DNA of 64,000 bases from Eubacteriaceae bacterium (GTDB taxonomy: Bacteria > Bacillota > Clostridia > Eubacteriales > Eubacteriaceae): NCBI GenBank assembly GCA_016650045.1, contig JAENWK010000004.1, positions 1 through 64,000 on the forward strand, given 5' to 3'. Numbering within the stretch: position 1 is the stretch's first letter; each line of letters begins with the position of its first letter. Below are positions 10,728 through 19,836 of the stretch, piece after piece. A program made the position numbers and the translations under genes. Below the pieces are notes generated by a model, which saw nothing but the letters and a program-made list of their open reading frames with translations, was not told the DNA's origin and made no database searches.

Positions 10728-11306
10728 TTATTCTTGGAATTTTTTATATATATTTTGATAATCTTCAGGGGTGTTAATGTTTGCCATGACGTTTCCATTA
10801 TCATTAACACGAAAAACAGAATAGTCATATTCATCAATAAGACGAAATACTGCAGCTGACCCATTTTCAATTATCGGATATATTTTTTTATAACTACTGG
10901 TAGGATAAATGCCAATCAAAGGTTCGATTTTACCATTTTGGCAGAGCAGGGTGATATCTTTCTTTTCGTGTTCCTGAAAGTTGATTAATGAGAGGATGGT
11001 GCTTTCCACAATTTGAGGAACATCGACACAGATAACGAAACAGAATTTGTTTTTAGCAACTTTAAAGCTGGAATACATTCCGCCCAAAGGTCCGCGATCT
11101 TTAAATTCGTCCATAATTGGTGTAATGGATAAGACTTCAAAAGGATAGCCAGATACGATTATATCGGTAAAGCCCATGGTTCGTGCTTTGGTAATCTGGG
11201 TTTCAAGAAATGTACGACCAAAGAAATCAAGCTCCGCTTTATTGACTCCCATACGCCTGCTCTTGCCCCCAGCAAGGATAATATAGGAAAGCTCATCTGG
11301 TTTCAT
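10728..11306 (-). CDS. mobA: Molybdenum cofactor guanylyltransferase
   Basis: MobA transfers GMP from GTP to Mo-molybdopterin to make the guanine dinucleotide cofactor. It has 192 residues. The nucleotidyltransferase signature LAGGKSRRMGVNKAEL is at the N-terminus, DRGPLGGMYSSF lies in the middle, and the metal-binding region reads FVICVDVPQI. TPEDYQ is a typical C-terminal motif. It converges with the P-loop NTPase gene, 49 bp away, and completes the moeA/mobB/mobA set. Confidence 0.93.
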   Translation of the reverse strand: MKPDELSYIILAGGKSRRMGVNKAELDFFGRTFLETQITKARTMGFTDIIVSGYPFEVLSITPIMDEFKDRGPLGGMYSSFKVAKNKFCFVICVDVPQIVESTILSLINFQEHEKKDITLLCQNGKIEPLIGIYPTSSYKKIYPIIENGSAAVFRLIDEYDYSVFRVNDNGNVMANINTPEDYQNIYKKFQE

Positions 11307-11378
11307 AAACGGCCTCTTTCTACAAAAAATAATTTTAAAAATTTCACGTTAAAAAAATCTCTTTATCACATTAAATGA

Positions 11379-12446
11379 CTAAGCAATATTGGTAATGGTT
11401 ATATTTAAAGATGTGTTATCCGATAAAATTATTTCGTAAGGAGTCACTTCAATATCACCATTTTTGAAGATCCGAATTTTTGGTCTCATGCAATAGCTTT
11501 CATAATTCTCAGTAACGATGCCGGTTAAACCATTACTGAGTTTAACACAAGTCCCAATGGGATAGGGAGCAATTTTCCGGATGAATATAGCCACAAGATC
11601 CGGATCAAAATGCACAAGGGAAGATCCCATAATATATTCGATGACTTCGGATGGGTTAACGGCCTTTCGGTAAGGGCGATCGGATGTCATGGCATCATAT
11701 ACATCGGCAATGGCGATGATTCTTCCAAATAAAGAGATATCATCACCTTCAAGGTTATTTGGATATCCGCCGCCGCCGTATTTTTCATGATGGTCACGGA
11801 TCCCGCATTTCGAAGATGCATTGATACCGAATCCTTTTTGCATATAATTATAACCCCCAAAAGAATGCTTCATTAATTCATGGAACTCATCATCGGACAG
11901 AGCGCCATTCTTATTTAAAATTTCTTTACTAACAAATACTTTTCCAATATCATGCAATATAGCACCAACACCCAGGTCACATAAATCTGCTTTTCCCAAG
12001 CCAAGAGCAGTTCCGAGAACAATTGATAAAACAGCAACATTAACGGAGTGAAAATAAGTATAATCGTCAAAGATTTTCAAATCAACCATGTTTACCATTA
12101 TGTCTTTATTTTCAAGAATCTCATCCACAATTAATGGGATTTGATTCTGCATATTCATAAATTTCTGTTTTGAATCTAAGCTCTTTTTATCAGAACAGAT
12201 GAAAACATCTTTAATACTTCTCACAGTCTCAGTTCTCACCCGTTCATTGAGGACATTGACAATTTTGAGATCTTTTGAGATATCATCCTCTATATAAATT
12301 CCATTAAAATTTAATTTTTCGATTCTTTGAATATAATCACGTGTCAAAACAGTGTTTTGAACAAGTACAAGCTCGCCATTTTTCCCGAAAAGGTTATTCC
12401 CAAGCTGCATTCCTTCTCGTAGGCAATAGGTCGGCACAAATCTCAT
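11379..12446 (-). CDS. HD-GYP domain protein, probable cyclic di-GMP phosphodiesterase
   Basis: A 355-residue protein with an N-terminal regulatory segment of about 120 residues (CLREGMQLGNNLF, as in PilZ-less HD-GYP proteins). An HD-GYP domain follows with HSVNVAVLS, the HD pair in AILHDIGKVFV, DHHEKYGGGGYP in place of the GYP loop, and ADVYDAMTSDRPYRKA. These residues hold the metals and hydrolyse c-di-GMP in characterised relatives. No membrane segment or receiver domain is seen, so the input signal is unknown. A weak AAAGGA motif precedes the ATG. A tiny upstream gene on the same strand may be co-transcribed. Confidence 0.88.
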   Translation of the reverse strand: MRFVPTYCLREGMQLGNNLFGKNGELVLVQNTVLTRDYIQRIEKLNFNGIYIEDDISKDLKIVNVLNERVRTETVRSIKDVFICSDKKSLDSKQKFMNMQNQIPLIVDEILENKDIMVNMVDLKIFDDYTYFHSVNVAVLSIVLGTALGLGKADLCDLGVGAILHDIGKVFVSKEILNKNGALSDDEFHELMKHSFGGYNYMQKGFGINASSKCGIRDHHEKYGGGGYPNNLEGDDISLFGRIIAIADVYDAMTSDRPYRKAVNPSEVIEYIMGSSLVHFDPDLVAIFIRKIAPYPIGTCVKLSNGLTGIVTENYESYCMRPKIRIFKNGDIEVTPYEIILSDNTSLNITITNIA

Positions 12447-12497
12447 GAAGCGTTTATCCTTTCTCTTTAAAAATTACAGGGTTATTAACAAATTAAA

Positions 12498-12638
12498 TTA
12501 TTTTTCAAGGTTGCCTTCTGAGCGGATCATTAGCTCCCTGGAAAAATCAATGAGTTCGCTTTTTCTGTTAGCAGGGGCTATAATAACAATGTTTTTTCGC
12601 TTACCCATTTTTATAATTTCATATTCATATTTTTTCAA
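12498..12638 (-). CDS. Small protein upstream of the HD-GYP gene
   Basis: A 46-residue frame starts at TTG 12638 with GGGAG 7 nt upstream, a good ribosome binding site. It ends 51 bp before the HD-GYP start. The sequence includes KRKNIVIIAPANRKSELIDF, which faintly resembles the first strand and helix of methylglyoxal synthase; the rest of that enzyme is absent. It may be a small leader-type protein or a truncated relic. A -10-like TATAAT on the minus strand lies further upstream. Confidence 0.4.
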   Translation of the reverse strand: MKKYEYEIIKMGKRKNIVIIAPANRKSELIDFSRELMIRSEGNLEK

Positions 12639-13045
12639 TTGAATTCTCCCTAATTAAGACTTGGTTCGATTAAAATCATCAAGTTAAGTTTTCTTTAATT
12701 ATAGCATGATTCAATGTAATAATAAATAGGGCTGGTAGATAAAATTTGCACAAATTTATTGGAGTCAAATAGCAATAGTCAGAGGCAAATCACAATTTAA
12801 ACCAGTTAATCATCAGCGTTTTAAAAGAGTTTATTCCAGAAATATAATCATTGATGTCAAAAAAATAATCAACTGGAATCAATGAATATATAATCCAATC
12901 ATAACAGTGAAATATTTATTGTCCATTTTAAAAAAAAGCGGGATTTTTCAACATTAATTTAAAAATAAGTTTCCTTCTTTTTGTTTTGGGTATATAATGT
13001 ACATGTTAGATAGAACAAATATTTTAGAAAAGAAGGAGAATATTT
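12639..13045. promoter_or_regulatory. Divergent upstream region (HD-GYP side and lipoprotein side)
   Basis: About 400 AT-rich bases without a gene. A minus-strand TATAAT lies near 12700 for the HD-GYP unit. A plus-strand TATAAT at 12993-12998 precedes the lipoprotein, with only a weak TTTCCT at the -35 position. I see no other structure. Confidence 0.35.
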
Positions 13046-13612
13046 ATGAAGACGAAAGTAATTTTGGTATCGTTAATTGTACTTGTAACCTTATTGGCAG
13101 GTTGTTCTCAGGCTCCGGCAACAACTGAAAAAGAAACGAGCACTGAAACGAAAACAGACGTGGTAACCACAGCCTCATTAGTTGATAATCAAACTGCATT
13201 TCAAAATGCTATTAGCGCAGAAGGCACGTGGATTATTGCTACAACAAAAGATTTAACATTTGATCAGGGTCTCGTACTTGATGGCACATTTTTAAATGGC
13301 AAACAAGATGCCAATGGTGCAGATGTTACCCAACGAAAAATTGCAGCTTACACCCAGGATGATAACAGAAATGTAACGGCCAGATTTGTTATTACAGCAC
13401 CAACATTAACGATCAATAGTCCTAAAGCAAGTTTTGAACATGGAACATTTGTCGGTGATATCTATGTTAATGTGATTGATTTCCAATTGAAAGATGCTAA
13501 AGTAGAAGGAAATATTTACTTTAATAGTGCAGAAACACAAGCTTCATTCAAAATGGATGCTACAAGCTCAGTTAGTGGAGTCCAGGAATTAAATCCTAAT
13601 CCAACAGTTTAA
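13046..13612 (+). CDS. Lipoprotein of unknown function
   Basis: A 188-residue precursor. The signal peptide ends in the lipobox LLAGC with Cys20 as the lipid-modified residue, so the mature protein should be anchored on the outer face of the membrane. A Thr/Glu-rich linker (residues 24-40) is followed by a domain of about 145 residues rich in short beta strands (FLNGKQDANGADVTQRK, FEHGTFVGDIYVNVIDF), like a beta-solenoid or barrel. No FMN attachment motif of the PplA type is seen. An AGAAGGAG site precedes the ATG. It has its own terminator and lies just before ndh2, so a link to electron transfer is possible but not shown. Confidence 0.75.
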   Translation: MKTKVILVSLIVLVTLLAGCSQAPATTEKETSTETKTDVVTTASLVDNQTAFQNAISAEGTWIIATTKDLTFDQGLVLDGTFLNGKQDANGADVTQRKIAAYTQDDNRNVTARFVITAPTLTINSPKASFEHGTFVGDIYVNVIDFQLKDAKVEGNIYFNSAETQASFKMDATSSVSGVQELNPNPTV

Positions 13613-13633
13613 AATTTCATAGTTAAAATTTTA

Positions 13634-13680
13634 AAAACCTCTAAATTGAAACTTCGCAACATCATCAATTTAGAGGTTTT
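13634..13680 (+). terminator. Rho-independent terminator after the lipoprotein gene
   Basis: 16-bp perfect arms AAAACCTCTAAATTGA and TCAATTTAGAGGTTTT flank a 15-nt loop, and a short T-rich stretch follows. It separates the lipoprotein from ndh2. Confidence 0.8.
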
Positions 13681-13821
13681 CATTTTAAATGAAAGAACCG
13701 AAGCAATGACATGTTTGGTTTTTTTTTACGAAGAATGGTCAGTGCAAAGTACTGCCAAATGATTGCTATCTATTTAGTGCTTTTATAAAAATATAAATGA
13801 GTCATACTCCGGAGGTTAATA

Positions 13822-15747
13822 ATGGAAAAGAACATTGTCGTTTTAGGGGCCGGATATTCGGGCATTCTAATTGCAAAAAAACTTGCAAAGCGCTTAAAAA
13901 AGCAAACAGATGTGAAGATAACTTTAATTGATAAAAAAAGCTATCATACTATGCTTACCGAGTTACACGAGGTTGCAGCGAATCGCGTGGAAGAAGACAG
14001 TATCAGAATCAGTATAAAACGTATTTTTGAAGGCCGAAAAGTTGATGTAAAAATTGATACCATTACAAATATAGATTATGATAATAAAACTTTAACTGGG
14101 AAAAACACCAGCTATCACTATGACTATCTTGTCCTCGCTTCAGGTTCACGCCCAACATTTTTTGGTGTGCCCGGTGCCGAGGAATTTTCATATCAACTTT
14201 GGTCCTACGAAGATGCAGTGAAGATTAAAGGGCATATTTTTGATATGTTCACCAAAGCTTTACAGGAAACAGATCCAAAGGAAAAACAGAAAATTCTTAG
14301 CTTTCATGTTTTAGGTGCTGGATTTACCGGTGTTGAAATGGTCGGGGAACTTGCTGAATGGATTCCAATTCTCTGTGAAGAATTTGAAATTGATCGTGAA
14401 ATGGTGGAAATTACCATTGTTGATATATTGGACAGAGTTGTTCCAAATTTATCTGAAGAGCTCTCGGAAAAAGCAAAGAGACGATTAGAAAAGATGGGCG
14501 TAACCGTTATGCTAAAAACTGCGGTTGAGGCCATTGGTGAAAATTATATAGGCCTTAAACAAGGTGAAAAGCATATCGAGCTTGAAACAAAAACTGTTAT
14601 ATGGACATGCGGCATCGAAAGTTCGGAAATTGCCAAGAAATCGGTTCAATTGGAGCAGGTTGGAAGAGCTCGGATTAAAACTGATGAATTTTTACAGGCT
14701 GAAGGTCGAAATGATGTATTTATTGCAGGGGATAATATGTTTTTTATTCCCGAAGGACAGAAACTGCCAGTGCCTCAAATGGTTGAAAACTGTGAACAAT
14801 CGTCTGACATCGTAGCCCATAATTTATCCAGTGCCATCACTGGCGATGGGGAAATGAAAAAATACGAACCCAAGTTTCATGGCGTTATGGTCAGTATTGG
14901 TGGGCGCTATGGCATTTCTTATGTTGGTACCCAAAATAAGAAATTTGCATTGCCTTCATTTCTCTCTCAATTTGTAAAGCATTTTATAAATATCATTTAT
15001 TTTATTCAAATTCTAGGATGGAATAAAGTCTTTAGTTATATGAGACATGAGTTTTTCACCATCAGGAATCGTCGCAGCTTTGTCGGCGGGCATTTTTCAA
15101 ATCGAACCCCAAGCTTTTTATTAGTACCGCTTCGGATCTTTTTAGGTGCTTTCTGGATTTTTGAAGGTGTAAAAAAAGTTAACGATGGCTGGCTTCAATC
15201 TCCGAAGCTGACAGTGTTCTTTAAAGGGGCAAATGATTTATTTAACCAAATTGTATACGCCGCTCCTGGAGGTGATGCTGTTTCCAGTGCCACTGCAACA
15301 GCTGGTGCGCCTGCAGCAGCAGGCACCTTACTTATTAATTGGAATATCTTAGGTCTCTTTAAAGTCATTGTTATCCAAACCACGGACATTGCAATTAAAC
15401 TTCAAGTCGGTTTAATGGATTGGTTTAATAACACATTTATTTTAAGCAGCGGCGGTTCAGAGGTGTTTTTTCAGTCAGTAATCGTCTATTCCGAAATAAT
15501 TGTTGGAATACTTTTATTGTTAGGGTTATTTACAACTGTTTCAGCCCTTTATTCGATTGTCCTTGAAGGTTTATTTGTTTCAACAACAGGACTTTACCTG
15601 AGCACATGGTGGATGGCTTTTGCAGCGATCGCTCTTATTATTGGAGGAGGAAGAGTTTTCGGCCTTGATTATTATGTGATGCCATGGTTGAAAAAGCATT
15701 ATAAGAATCTAAAAATTGTCCGGAAACTATATATATACAATGATTAA
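13822..15747 (+). CDS. ndh2: Type II NADH:quinone oxidoreductase with C-terminal DoxX-like membrane domain (Ndh2)
   Basis: 641 residues. The N-terminal two-dinucleotide-fold flavoprotein has the FAD site VVLGAGYSGILIAKKL, the NADH site FHVLGAGFTGVEMVGEL near residue 165, and a second FAD motif NDVFIAGDN near 300. The last 220 or so residues hold several membrane helices resembling the DoxX family. This layout and length match the Listeria Ndh2 of flavin-based extracellular electron transfer rather than the ordinary ~400-residue Ndh. A CGGAGG site precedes the ATG. It overlaps the next gene by a few bases. It is predicted to oxidise NADH and reduce a membrane demethylmenaquinone-like carrier. 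Confidence 0.85.
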   Translation: MEKNIVVLGAGYSGILIAKKLAKRLKKQTDVKITLIDKKSYHTMLTELHEVAANRVEEDSIRISIKRIFEGRKVDVKIDTITNIDYDNKTLTGKNTSYHYDYLVLASGSRPTFFGVPGAEEFSYQLWSYEDAVKIKGHIFDMFTKALQETDPKEKQKILSFHVLGAGFTGVEMVGELAEWIPILCEEFEIDREMVEITIVDILDRVVPNLSEELSEKAKRRLEKMGVTVMLKTAVEAIGENYIGLKQGEKHIELETKTVIWTCGIESSEIAKKSVQLEQVGRARIKTDEFLQAEGRNDVFIAGDNMFFIPEGQKLPVPQMVENCEQSSDIVAHNLSSAITGDGEMKKYEPKFHGVMVSIGGRYGISYVGTQNKKFALPSFLSQFVKHFINIIYFIQILGWNKVFSYMRHEFFTIRNRRSFVGGHFSNRTPSFLLVPLRIFLGAFWIFEGVKKVNDGWLQSPKLTVFFKGANDLFNQIVYAAPGGDAVSSATATAGAPAAAGTLLINWNILGLFKVIVIQTTDIAIKLQVGLMDWFNNTFILSSGGSEVFFQSVIVYSEIIVGILLLLGLFTTVSALYSIVLEGLFVSTTGLYLSTWWMAFAAIALIIGGGRVFGLDYYVMPWLKKHYKNLKIVRKLYIYND

Positions 15748-16714
15748 TCATAATTTATCCGAGAAAATTGAATATAAACGTTCACTGGAAGCAGTGAACC
15801 TTTTAATTAAACAGAGTTTATTGCAAACAGATGAAATATTTTCAGAAATTATGCAACATTTAACACAGGAAAGCGGCAAGAATTTAAGAGCAATGTTGTT
15901 GCTCGTAACTTCAACTGACGAGGACGGTTTTGTATCTCAAAATGCTGTGGTTGCAGCAGCAGCTTTGGAGATATTGCACCTTGCAACTTTAGTTCATGAT
16001 GATATTATTGATGAAGCCCAGACACGGCGGGGTCAATTAAGTGTTCAAAGCCGATTCGGGAAAAAGCAGGCGGTCATATGTGGCGATTACCTATTTTGTA
16101 AGTGCTTTTCAATGGTATCGGAAATGTCAGCGGAATATCCAGATAAGCTAAAAGAATTTTCCAGTGCAATGACAAAAATCTGTTTAGGAGAGTTACGGCA
16201 ATTTAAGCACAATGCAGATACTGATCTCAGTGTTCGTAACTACCTTAAAATAATTGCGGGAAAAACTTCCGCTCTATTTTCACTGGCAATGTACTCTGGA
16301 GCAGTCCTAAGCGGTGACTCCGAAAAAGACGCGCGTTTTATGGGACGAATAGGGTTCAAAATGGGAATGATCTTTCAAATTTTAGATGATTGTGCTGATT
16401 ATGAAGGGAATTTTGAAGTTTCCAAAAAATCAGTCAAACATGATCTTGCCGAAGATGTGATAACACTTCCTCTCATTTATGCGTTTTTTAAAAATCCTGC
16501 ACTTAAAGCCCGGGTGCAAGATCAACAATTATCTATACCAGAGATAAACGACATCATAACCGAAGTTAAAAACCTTGGTGGAGTCTCTATGGCCTTGGAT
16601 TTGGCGGAAAAATATTATATAAAAACGAAAAAAATGATTGAGTCTCTGCCCGATCAAAAGAAACGATTGGAAATAAGTAAGATACTCGAAAAAATATGGA
16701 AAGGTGCTCATTAA
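15740..16714 (+). CDS. dmkB: Polyprenyl diphosphate synthase
   Basis: A trans-prenyltransferase that makes the isoprenoid side chain. The first Asp-rich motif is in LVHDDIIDEAQTRRG and the second in ILDDCADYEG; FCKCFSMVSEM and GKTSALFSLA lie between them. The frame opens at TTG 15716, but the ATG at 15740 overlaps the ndh2 stop and is the likelier coupled start, giving 324 residues. With ndh2 and the UbiA-type gene it forms a dedicated quinone-making unit, as DmkB does in Listeria. Heptaprenyl versus other chain length cannot be read from the sequence. Confidence 0.85.
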   Translation: MINHNLSEKIEYKRSLEAVNLLIKQSLLQTDEIFSEIMQHLTQESGKNLRAMLLLVTSTDEDGFVSQNAVVAAAALEILHLATLVHDDIIDEAQTRRGQLSVQSRFGKKQAVICGDYLFCKCFSMVSEMSAEYPDKLKEFSSAMTKICLGELRQFKHNADTDLSVRNYLKIIAGKTSALFSLAMYSGAVLSGDSEKDARFMGRIGFKMGMIFQILDDCADYEGNFEVSKKSVKHDLAEDVITLPLIYAFFKNPALKARVQDQQLSIPEINDIITEVKNLGGVSMALDLAEKYYIKTKKMIESLPDQKKRLEISKILEKIWKGAH

Positions 16715-16720
16715 GAGGTG

Positions 16721-17638
16721 ATGCTTATTCTAAAGAGATTTTTAAAATACGTAGAGATACAAACGAAAATTGCAAGTTTGTTACCTTTCTTACTTGGCTT
16801 AGGCTATGTTCTTTATGTCTATGGACAGTTTAGTATCATCAATACCGTGCTATTTTTCGCTTCCATGCTGTTTTTTGATATGGCAACCACAGCTCTGAAT
16901 AATTATATTGATATAAAAACAAATGGTAAGGAGCTGCAGTTTTCGAAAATAATTGCAAAACGGATATTTTTCATATTACTGATCCTGGCCATACTGGCAG
17001 GGATATGTCTCGTTTTAAATACCAGCCTTATCGTCTTGTTTTGTGGAGGTCTTTGTTTCGCAGTCGGGATATTCTATACCTTTGGGCCTGCTCCTATTTC
17101 ACGTATGCCCTTAGGTGAGATTTTCTCAGGAATTTTTATGGGCTTTTTTATTCCATTTTTAGTTGTCTTTATCAATGCACCAGGGGACAGTCTGGTTTAT
17201 TTCTCCTTAAACAACTGGATATTACAGCTTTGGTTTAATTTGGCAGGTTTATTACAGCTTGGAATTATTACCATACCGGCCATTTGTGGCATTGCAAATA
17301 TAATGCTTGCAAATAATATTTGTGATGTTGAGGAAGACATTAAAGTTAACCGCTTTACTTTACCTTACTACATTGGAAATCAAAACGCACTGAGCCTCTT
17401 CGCAGGTTTGTATTATCTGGGATTTGCAGCGATCATAGCCATCGCACTTCTGAAAATATTGCCGATTTATGTGCTTTTTGTTTTGCTTGCTTTGATCATC
17501 GTTCAAAAAAATATAGTGGTTTTTAGAAAGCAGCAGTCCAAAGAAAAAACTTTTGCTTTGAGTGTTCAAAACTTAGTGCTTACTTTACTGCCGCTAATCA
17601 TCGTTATGGTTACTGCTGGAATATTTGTAATTAATTGA
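16721..17638 (+). CDS. dmkA: UbiA-family prenyltransferase, MenA/DmkA-like
   Basis: About 305 residues with eight or nine membrane helices. The two Asp-rich sites of UbiA enzymes are visible as ALNNYIDIKTN (around residue 60) and LANNICDVEEDIKVN (around residue 200). These bind the prenyl diphosphate through magnesium. It is expected to attach the chain made by the preceding gene to a naphthoate ring. A GTG at 16718 directly precedes the ATG used here. Its 3' end overlaps the promoter of the thiamine operon. The aromatic substrate is inferred from family and context. Confidence 0.82.
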   Translation: MLILKRFLKYVEIQTKIASLLPFLLGLGYVLYVYGQFSIINTVLFFASMLFFDMATTALNNYIDIKTNGKELQFSKIIAKRIFFILLILAILAGICLVLNTSLIVLFCGGLCFAVGIFYTFGPAPISRMPLGEIFSGIFMGFFIPFLVVFINAPGDSLVYFSLNNWILQLWFNLAGLLQLGIITIPAICGIANIMLANNICDVEEDIKVNRFTLPYYIGNQNALSLFAGLYYLGFAAIIAIALLKILPIYVLFVLLALIIVQKNIVVFRKQQSKEKTFALSVQNLVLTLLPLIIVMVTAGIFVIN

Positions 17639-17663
17639 CGGTATAGTTCAAATATGGTAATAT
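17635..17663 (+). promoter_or_regulatory. Promoter of the thiamine salvage operon
   Basis: TTGACG (17635-17640), a 17-bp spacer, and TAATAT (17658-17663). The -35 box overlaps the stop codon of dmkA. The TPP riboswitch starts about 18 bp downstream. Confidence 0.7.
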
Positions 17664-17680
17664 AAATAGTAAGTAAATAC

Positions 17681-17770
17681 ATGGGGAGCTTGTAAACAGG
17701 CTGAGAGGAAGTCATCGACCTTCGACCCTTATTACCTGATTTGGATAATACCAACGGAGGGACGAAACAT
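17681..17770 (+). ncRNA. TPP (THI-box) riboswitch
   Basis: The conserved THI-box elements are present in order: GGGGAGC, GGCTGAGAGGA, CGACC...GACCC, TACCTGATTTGGATAATACC and AACGGAGGGA. The element binds thiamine diphosphate. It is followed by an intrinsic terminator and by thiamine precursor transport and salvage genes, so it should stop transcription when TPP is plentiful. Confidence 0.96.
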
Positions 17771-17788
17771 TAAAATTGTGATGATTAT

Positions 17789-17828
17789 TAGTGGGAAGTG
17801 CCAGTTGGTATTTCCCACTATTTTTTTT
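17789..17828 (+). terminator. Riboswitch-controlled terminator before cytX
   Basis: Arms TAGTGGGAA (17789-17797) and TTCCCACTA (17812-17820), followed by eight T residues. It is the expression platform of the TPP riboswitch. Confidence 0.88.
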
Positions 17829-17843
17829 GAGGAGAGGAACATC

Positions 17844-19040
17844 ATGAAAGACAAAAAAGTTTCGTTGCTCGGCAGCGGTTTGATTTGGTTCGGAGCTGCT
17901 GTATCCATTGCAGAGATTTTAGCCGGAACCCTCATTGCACCGTTAGGTTTCGAAAAGGGTGTCACTGCCATTATACTTGGTCATATCATTGGATGCGTTT
18001 TGCTGTTTCTGGCAGCGTTTATTGGAGCAAAAACTGAAAAAAGCGCCATGGAAACGGTGAAAGGTTCATTTGGTCAAAAAGGATCCATACTGTTTTCCGT
18101 GCTGAATATCACCCAGCTTGTGGGATGGATCGCCGTCATGATTATTGCTGGTGCAAAAGCAGCCAGTGTTATCTTTGATGCACCATTCAATATCCCGGGC
18201 ACTATATTTTGGAGCCTTATCATCGGTGCTTTTATTTTGCTGTGGCTGTTGGTTGGAATTAAAAATTCCAGTACCCTGAATATGGTTGCAATGAGCGCGT
18301 TGTTTCTGTCAACAATAGTTCTCAGCGCAGTCGTGTTTAAAGGCAGTGCCATTGGTGCAACTGGGGGGTTGAGTTTTGGATCAGCGGTGGAATTATCAGT
18401 GGCAATGCCCCTTTCCTGGCTTCCACTAATTTCCGATTATGTAAAAATTGCCAAAGAACCCAAAAAGTCAGCGGTACTAAGCACCGCAGTTTATTTTTTA
18501 ACAAGTTCCTGGATGTATATTATTGGTTTGGGAGCTGCACTTTTTACGGGACAATCCGATATTGCTCAGATTATGTTACAGGCTGGTTTGGGATTAATCG
18601 GCGTGATTATTATCATTTTTTCTACAGTAACTACTACCTATTTGGATGCTTATTCCGCCGGAGTGAGTTTCACCAGTATTTCAAAAAAAGTTCAGGATAA
18701 ATGGATTGCCATCATTGTCTGCGTCGTTGGTGTATTTTTGGCAATTGTTACTCCCATTGAGCAATATCAGAATTTTTTATATTTGATTGGTTCGGTATTT
18801 GCACCAATGACCGCCATTTTAATCACTGATTTCTTTATCTTGAAAAAGGATTATTCAAACCAAATGGTTAACATTACCAACCTTATACTATGGGCAATCG
18901 GCTTCATCATCTATCGAATGTTCATGGTTATGGATACCCCGGTAGGAAGTACTTTACCGGTGATGATCGTTATCGGCATTTTATGTATTTTAGTAAATGG
19001 AGGAAAAATTTATGCTCAAAAATACGTTTCTAAAAGTTAA
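17844..19040 (+). CDS. cytX: Hydroxymethylpyrimidine transporter CytX (NCS1 family)
   Basis: A 398-residue membrane protein with about twelve helices. The N-terminal signature GLIWFGAAVSIAEILAGTLI is typical of CytX, which imports the pyrimidine half of thiamine in TPP-regulated operons. The start at 17844 has GAGGAGAGG upstream; the longer frame from 17778 runs through the terminator and is not real. Its end overlaps thiM. Together with thiM and thiD it lets the cell rebuild thiamine from salvaged parts. Confidence 0.93.
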   Translation: MKDKKVSLLGSGLIWFGAAVSIAEILAGTLIAPLGFEKGVTAIILGHIIGCVLLFLAAFIGAKTEKSAMETVKGSFGQKGSILFSVLNITQLVGWIAVMIIAGAKAASVIFDAPFNIPGTIFWSLIIGAFILLWLLVGIKNSSTLNMVAMSALFLSTIVLSAVVFKGSAIGATGGLSFGSAVELSVAMPLSWLPLISDYVKIAKEPKKSAVLSTAVYFLTSSWMYIIGLGAALFTGQSDIAQIMLQAGLGLIGVIIIIFSTVTTTYLDAYSAGVSFTSISKKVQDKWIAIIVCVVGVFLAIVTPIEQYQNFLYLIGSVFAPMTAILITDFFILKKDYSNQMVNITNLILWAIGFIIYRMFMVMDTPVGSTLPVMIVIGILCILVNGGKIYAQKYVSKS

Positions 19041-19836
19041 AGAAAAAACGCCACTGGTCCACTGTATTACAAACTATGTAACCGTCAATGATTGTGCCAA
19101 CAGTTTACTGGCCTGTGGAGGCTCTCCGATTATGGCTGATGATATTGGTGAAGTGGAAGAAATCACATCGATTTGCAATAGTTTATGCATAAACATTGGA
19201 ACCCTCAATGAAAGGACGATCCGGTCCATGTTGGCGGCAGGCAAAAAAGCCAATGCCCTCACTCATCCTGTGGTTCTTGACCCGGTCGGTGCCGGTGCTT
19301 CTTCATTGCGTACGTCCACCACCTTTAATCTCATTAAACAAATTGATTTTTCAGTCATTCGAGGTAATATTTCCGAGATTAAAACGGTTGCCCAGGGTGC
19401 GGGAACAACCAAAGGTGTTGATGCCGATGCCAGTGATGCTGTAACTGGAGAAAACCTTGAGGATACCATTGCCTTTGCAAAAAAACTAAGTGAAAAAACA
19501 AAATCGGTTATTGCCATTACAGGGGCCATCGATATTGTGGCCGATAGTCAAAAAGCCTATGTGATTAGCAATGGCAATGCCCTGATGTCAAAGGTTTCTG
19601 GCACAGGATGTATGCTTTCTGTCATTATTGCCGCTTTTTGTGGGGCAAATCCCACAGAGATTCTTGACGCAACAGCTACCGCAGTCTGTTTCATGGGTCT
19701 ATGCGGCGAACTGGCCTATGATCAGTTAATAAAAACCGGTGGTGGGACTTCATCTTATCGAACCACTCTCATCGATTTCATGAGTCAGGTGACTCCTGAG
19801 ATTTTAGAAGGAGGAGCGAAAATTGAAAGTCGATAA
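19012..19836 (+). CDS. thiM: Hydroxyethylthiazole kinase
   Basis: Phosphorylates the thiazole moiety of thiamine. About 274 residues of the ribokinase-like ThiM family: TPLVHCITNYVTVNDCAN and GGSPIMADD at the N-terminus, LDPVGAGAS in the middle, RGNISEI, and the catalytic region KVSGTGCMLS with GTGC. The ATG at 19012 has TGGAGGAAA upstream and overlaps cytX by 29 bp. Confidence 0.96.
   Translation: MLKNTFLKVKEKTPLVHCITNYVTVNDCANSLLACGGSPIMADDIGEVEEITSICNSLCINIGTLNERTIRSMLAAGKKANALTHPVVLDPVGAGASSLRTSTTFNLIKQIDFSVIRGNISEIKTVAQGAGTTKGVDADASDAVTGENLEDTIAFAKKLSEKTKSVIAITGAIDIVADSQKAYVISNGNALMSKVSGTGCMLSVIIAAFCGANPTEILDATATAVCFMGLCGELAYDQLIKTGGGTSSYRTTLIDFMSQVTPEILEGGAKIESR

Noticed and set aside
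12445-12642. Plus-strand hydrophobic frame opposite the small gene
   Set aside because: No ribosome binding site; it is the antisense of a better-supported minus-strand frame and has phenylalanine-rich shadow composition.
13046-13612. Lipoprotein as the PplA of the electron transfer locus
   Set aside because: PplA-type proteins carry FMN-attachment motifs and are longer; none are visible here, and a terminator separates it from ndh2.
17778-17843. Longer N-terminus of CytX
   Set aside because: This stretch is the riboswitch terminator; the start at 17844 has a strong ribosome binding site.
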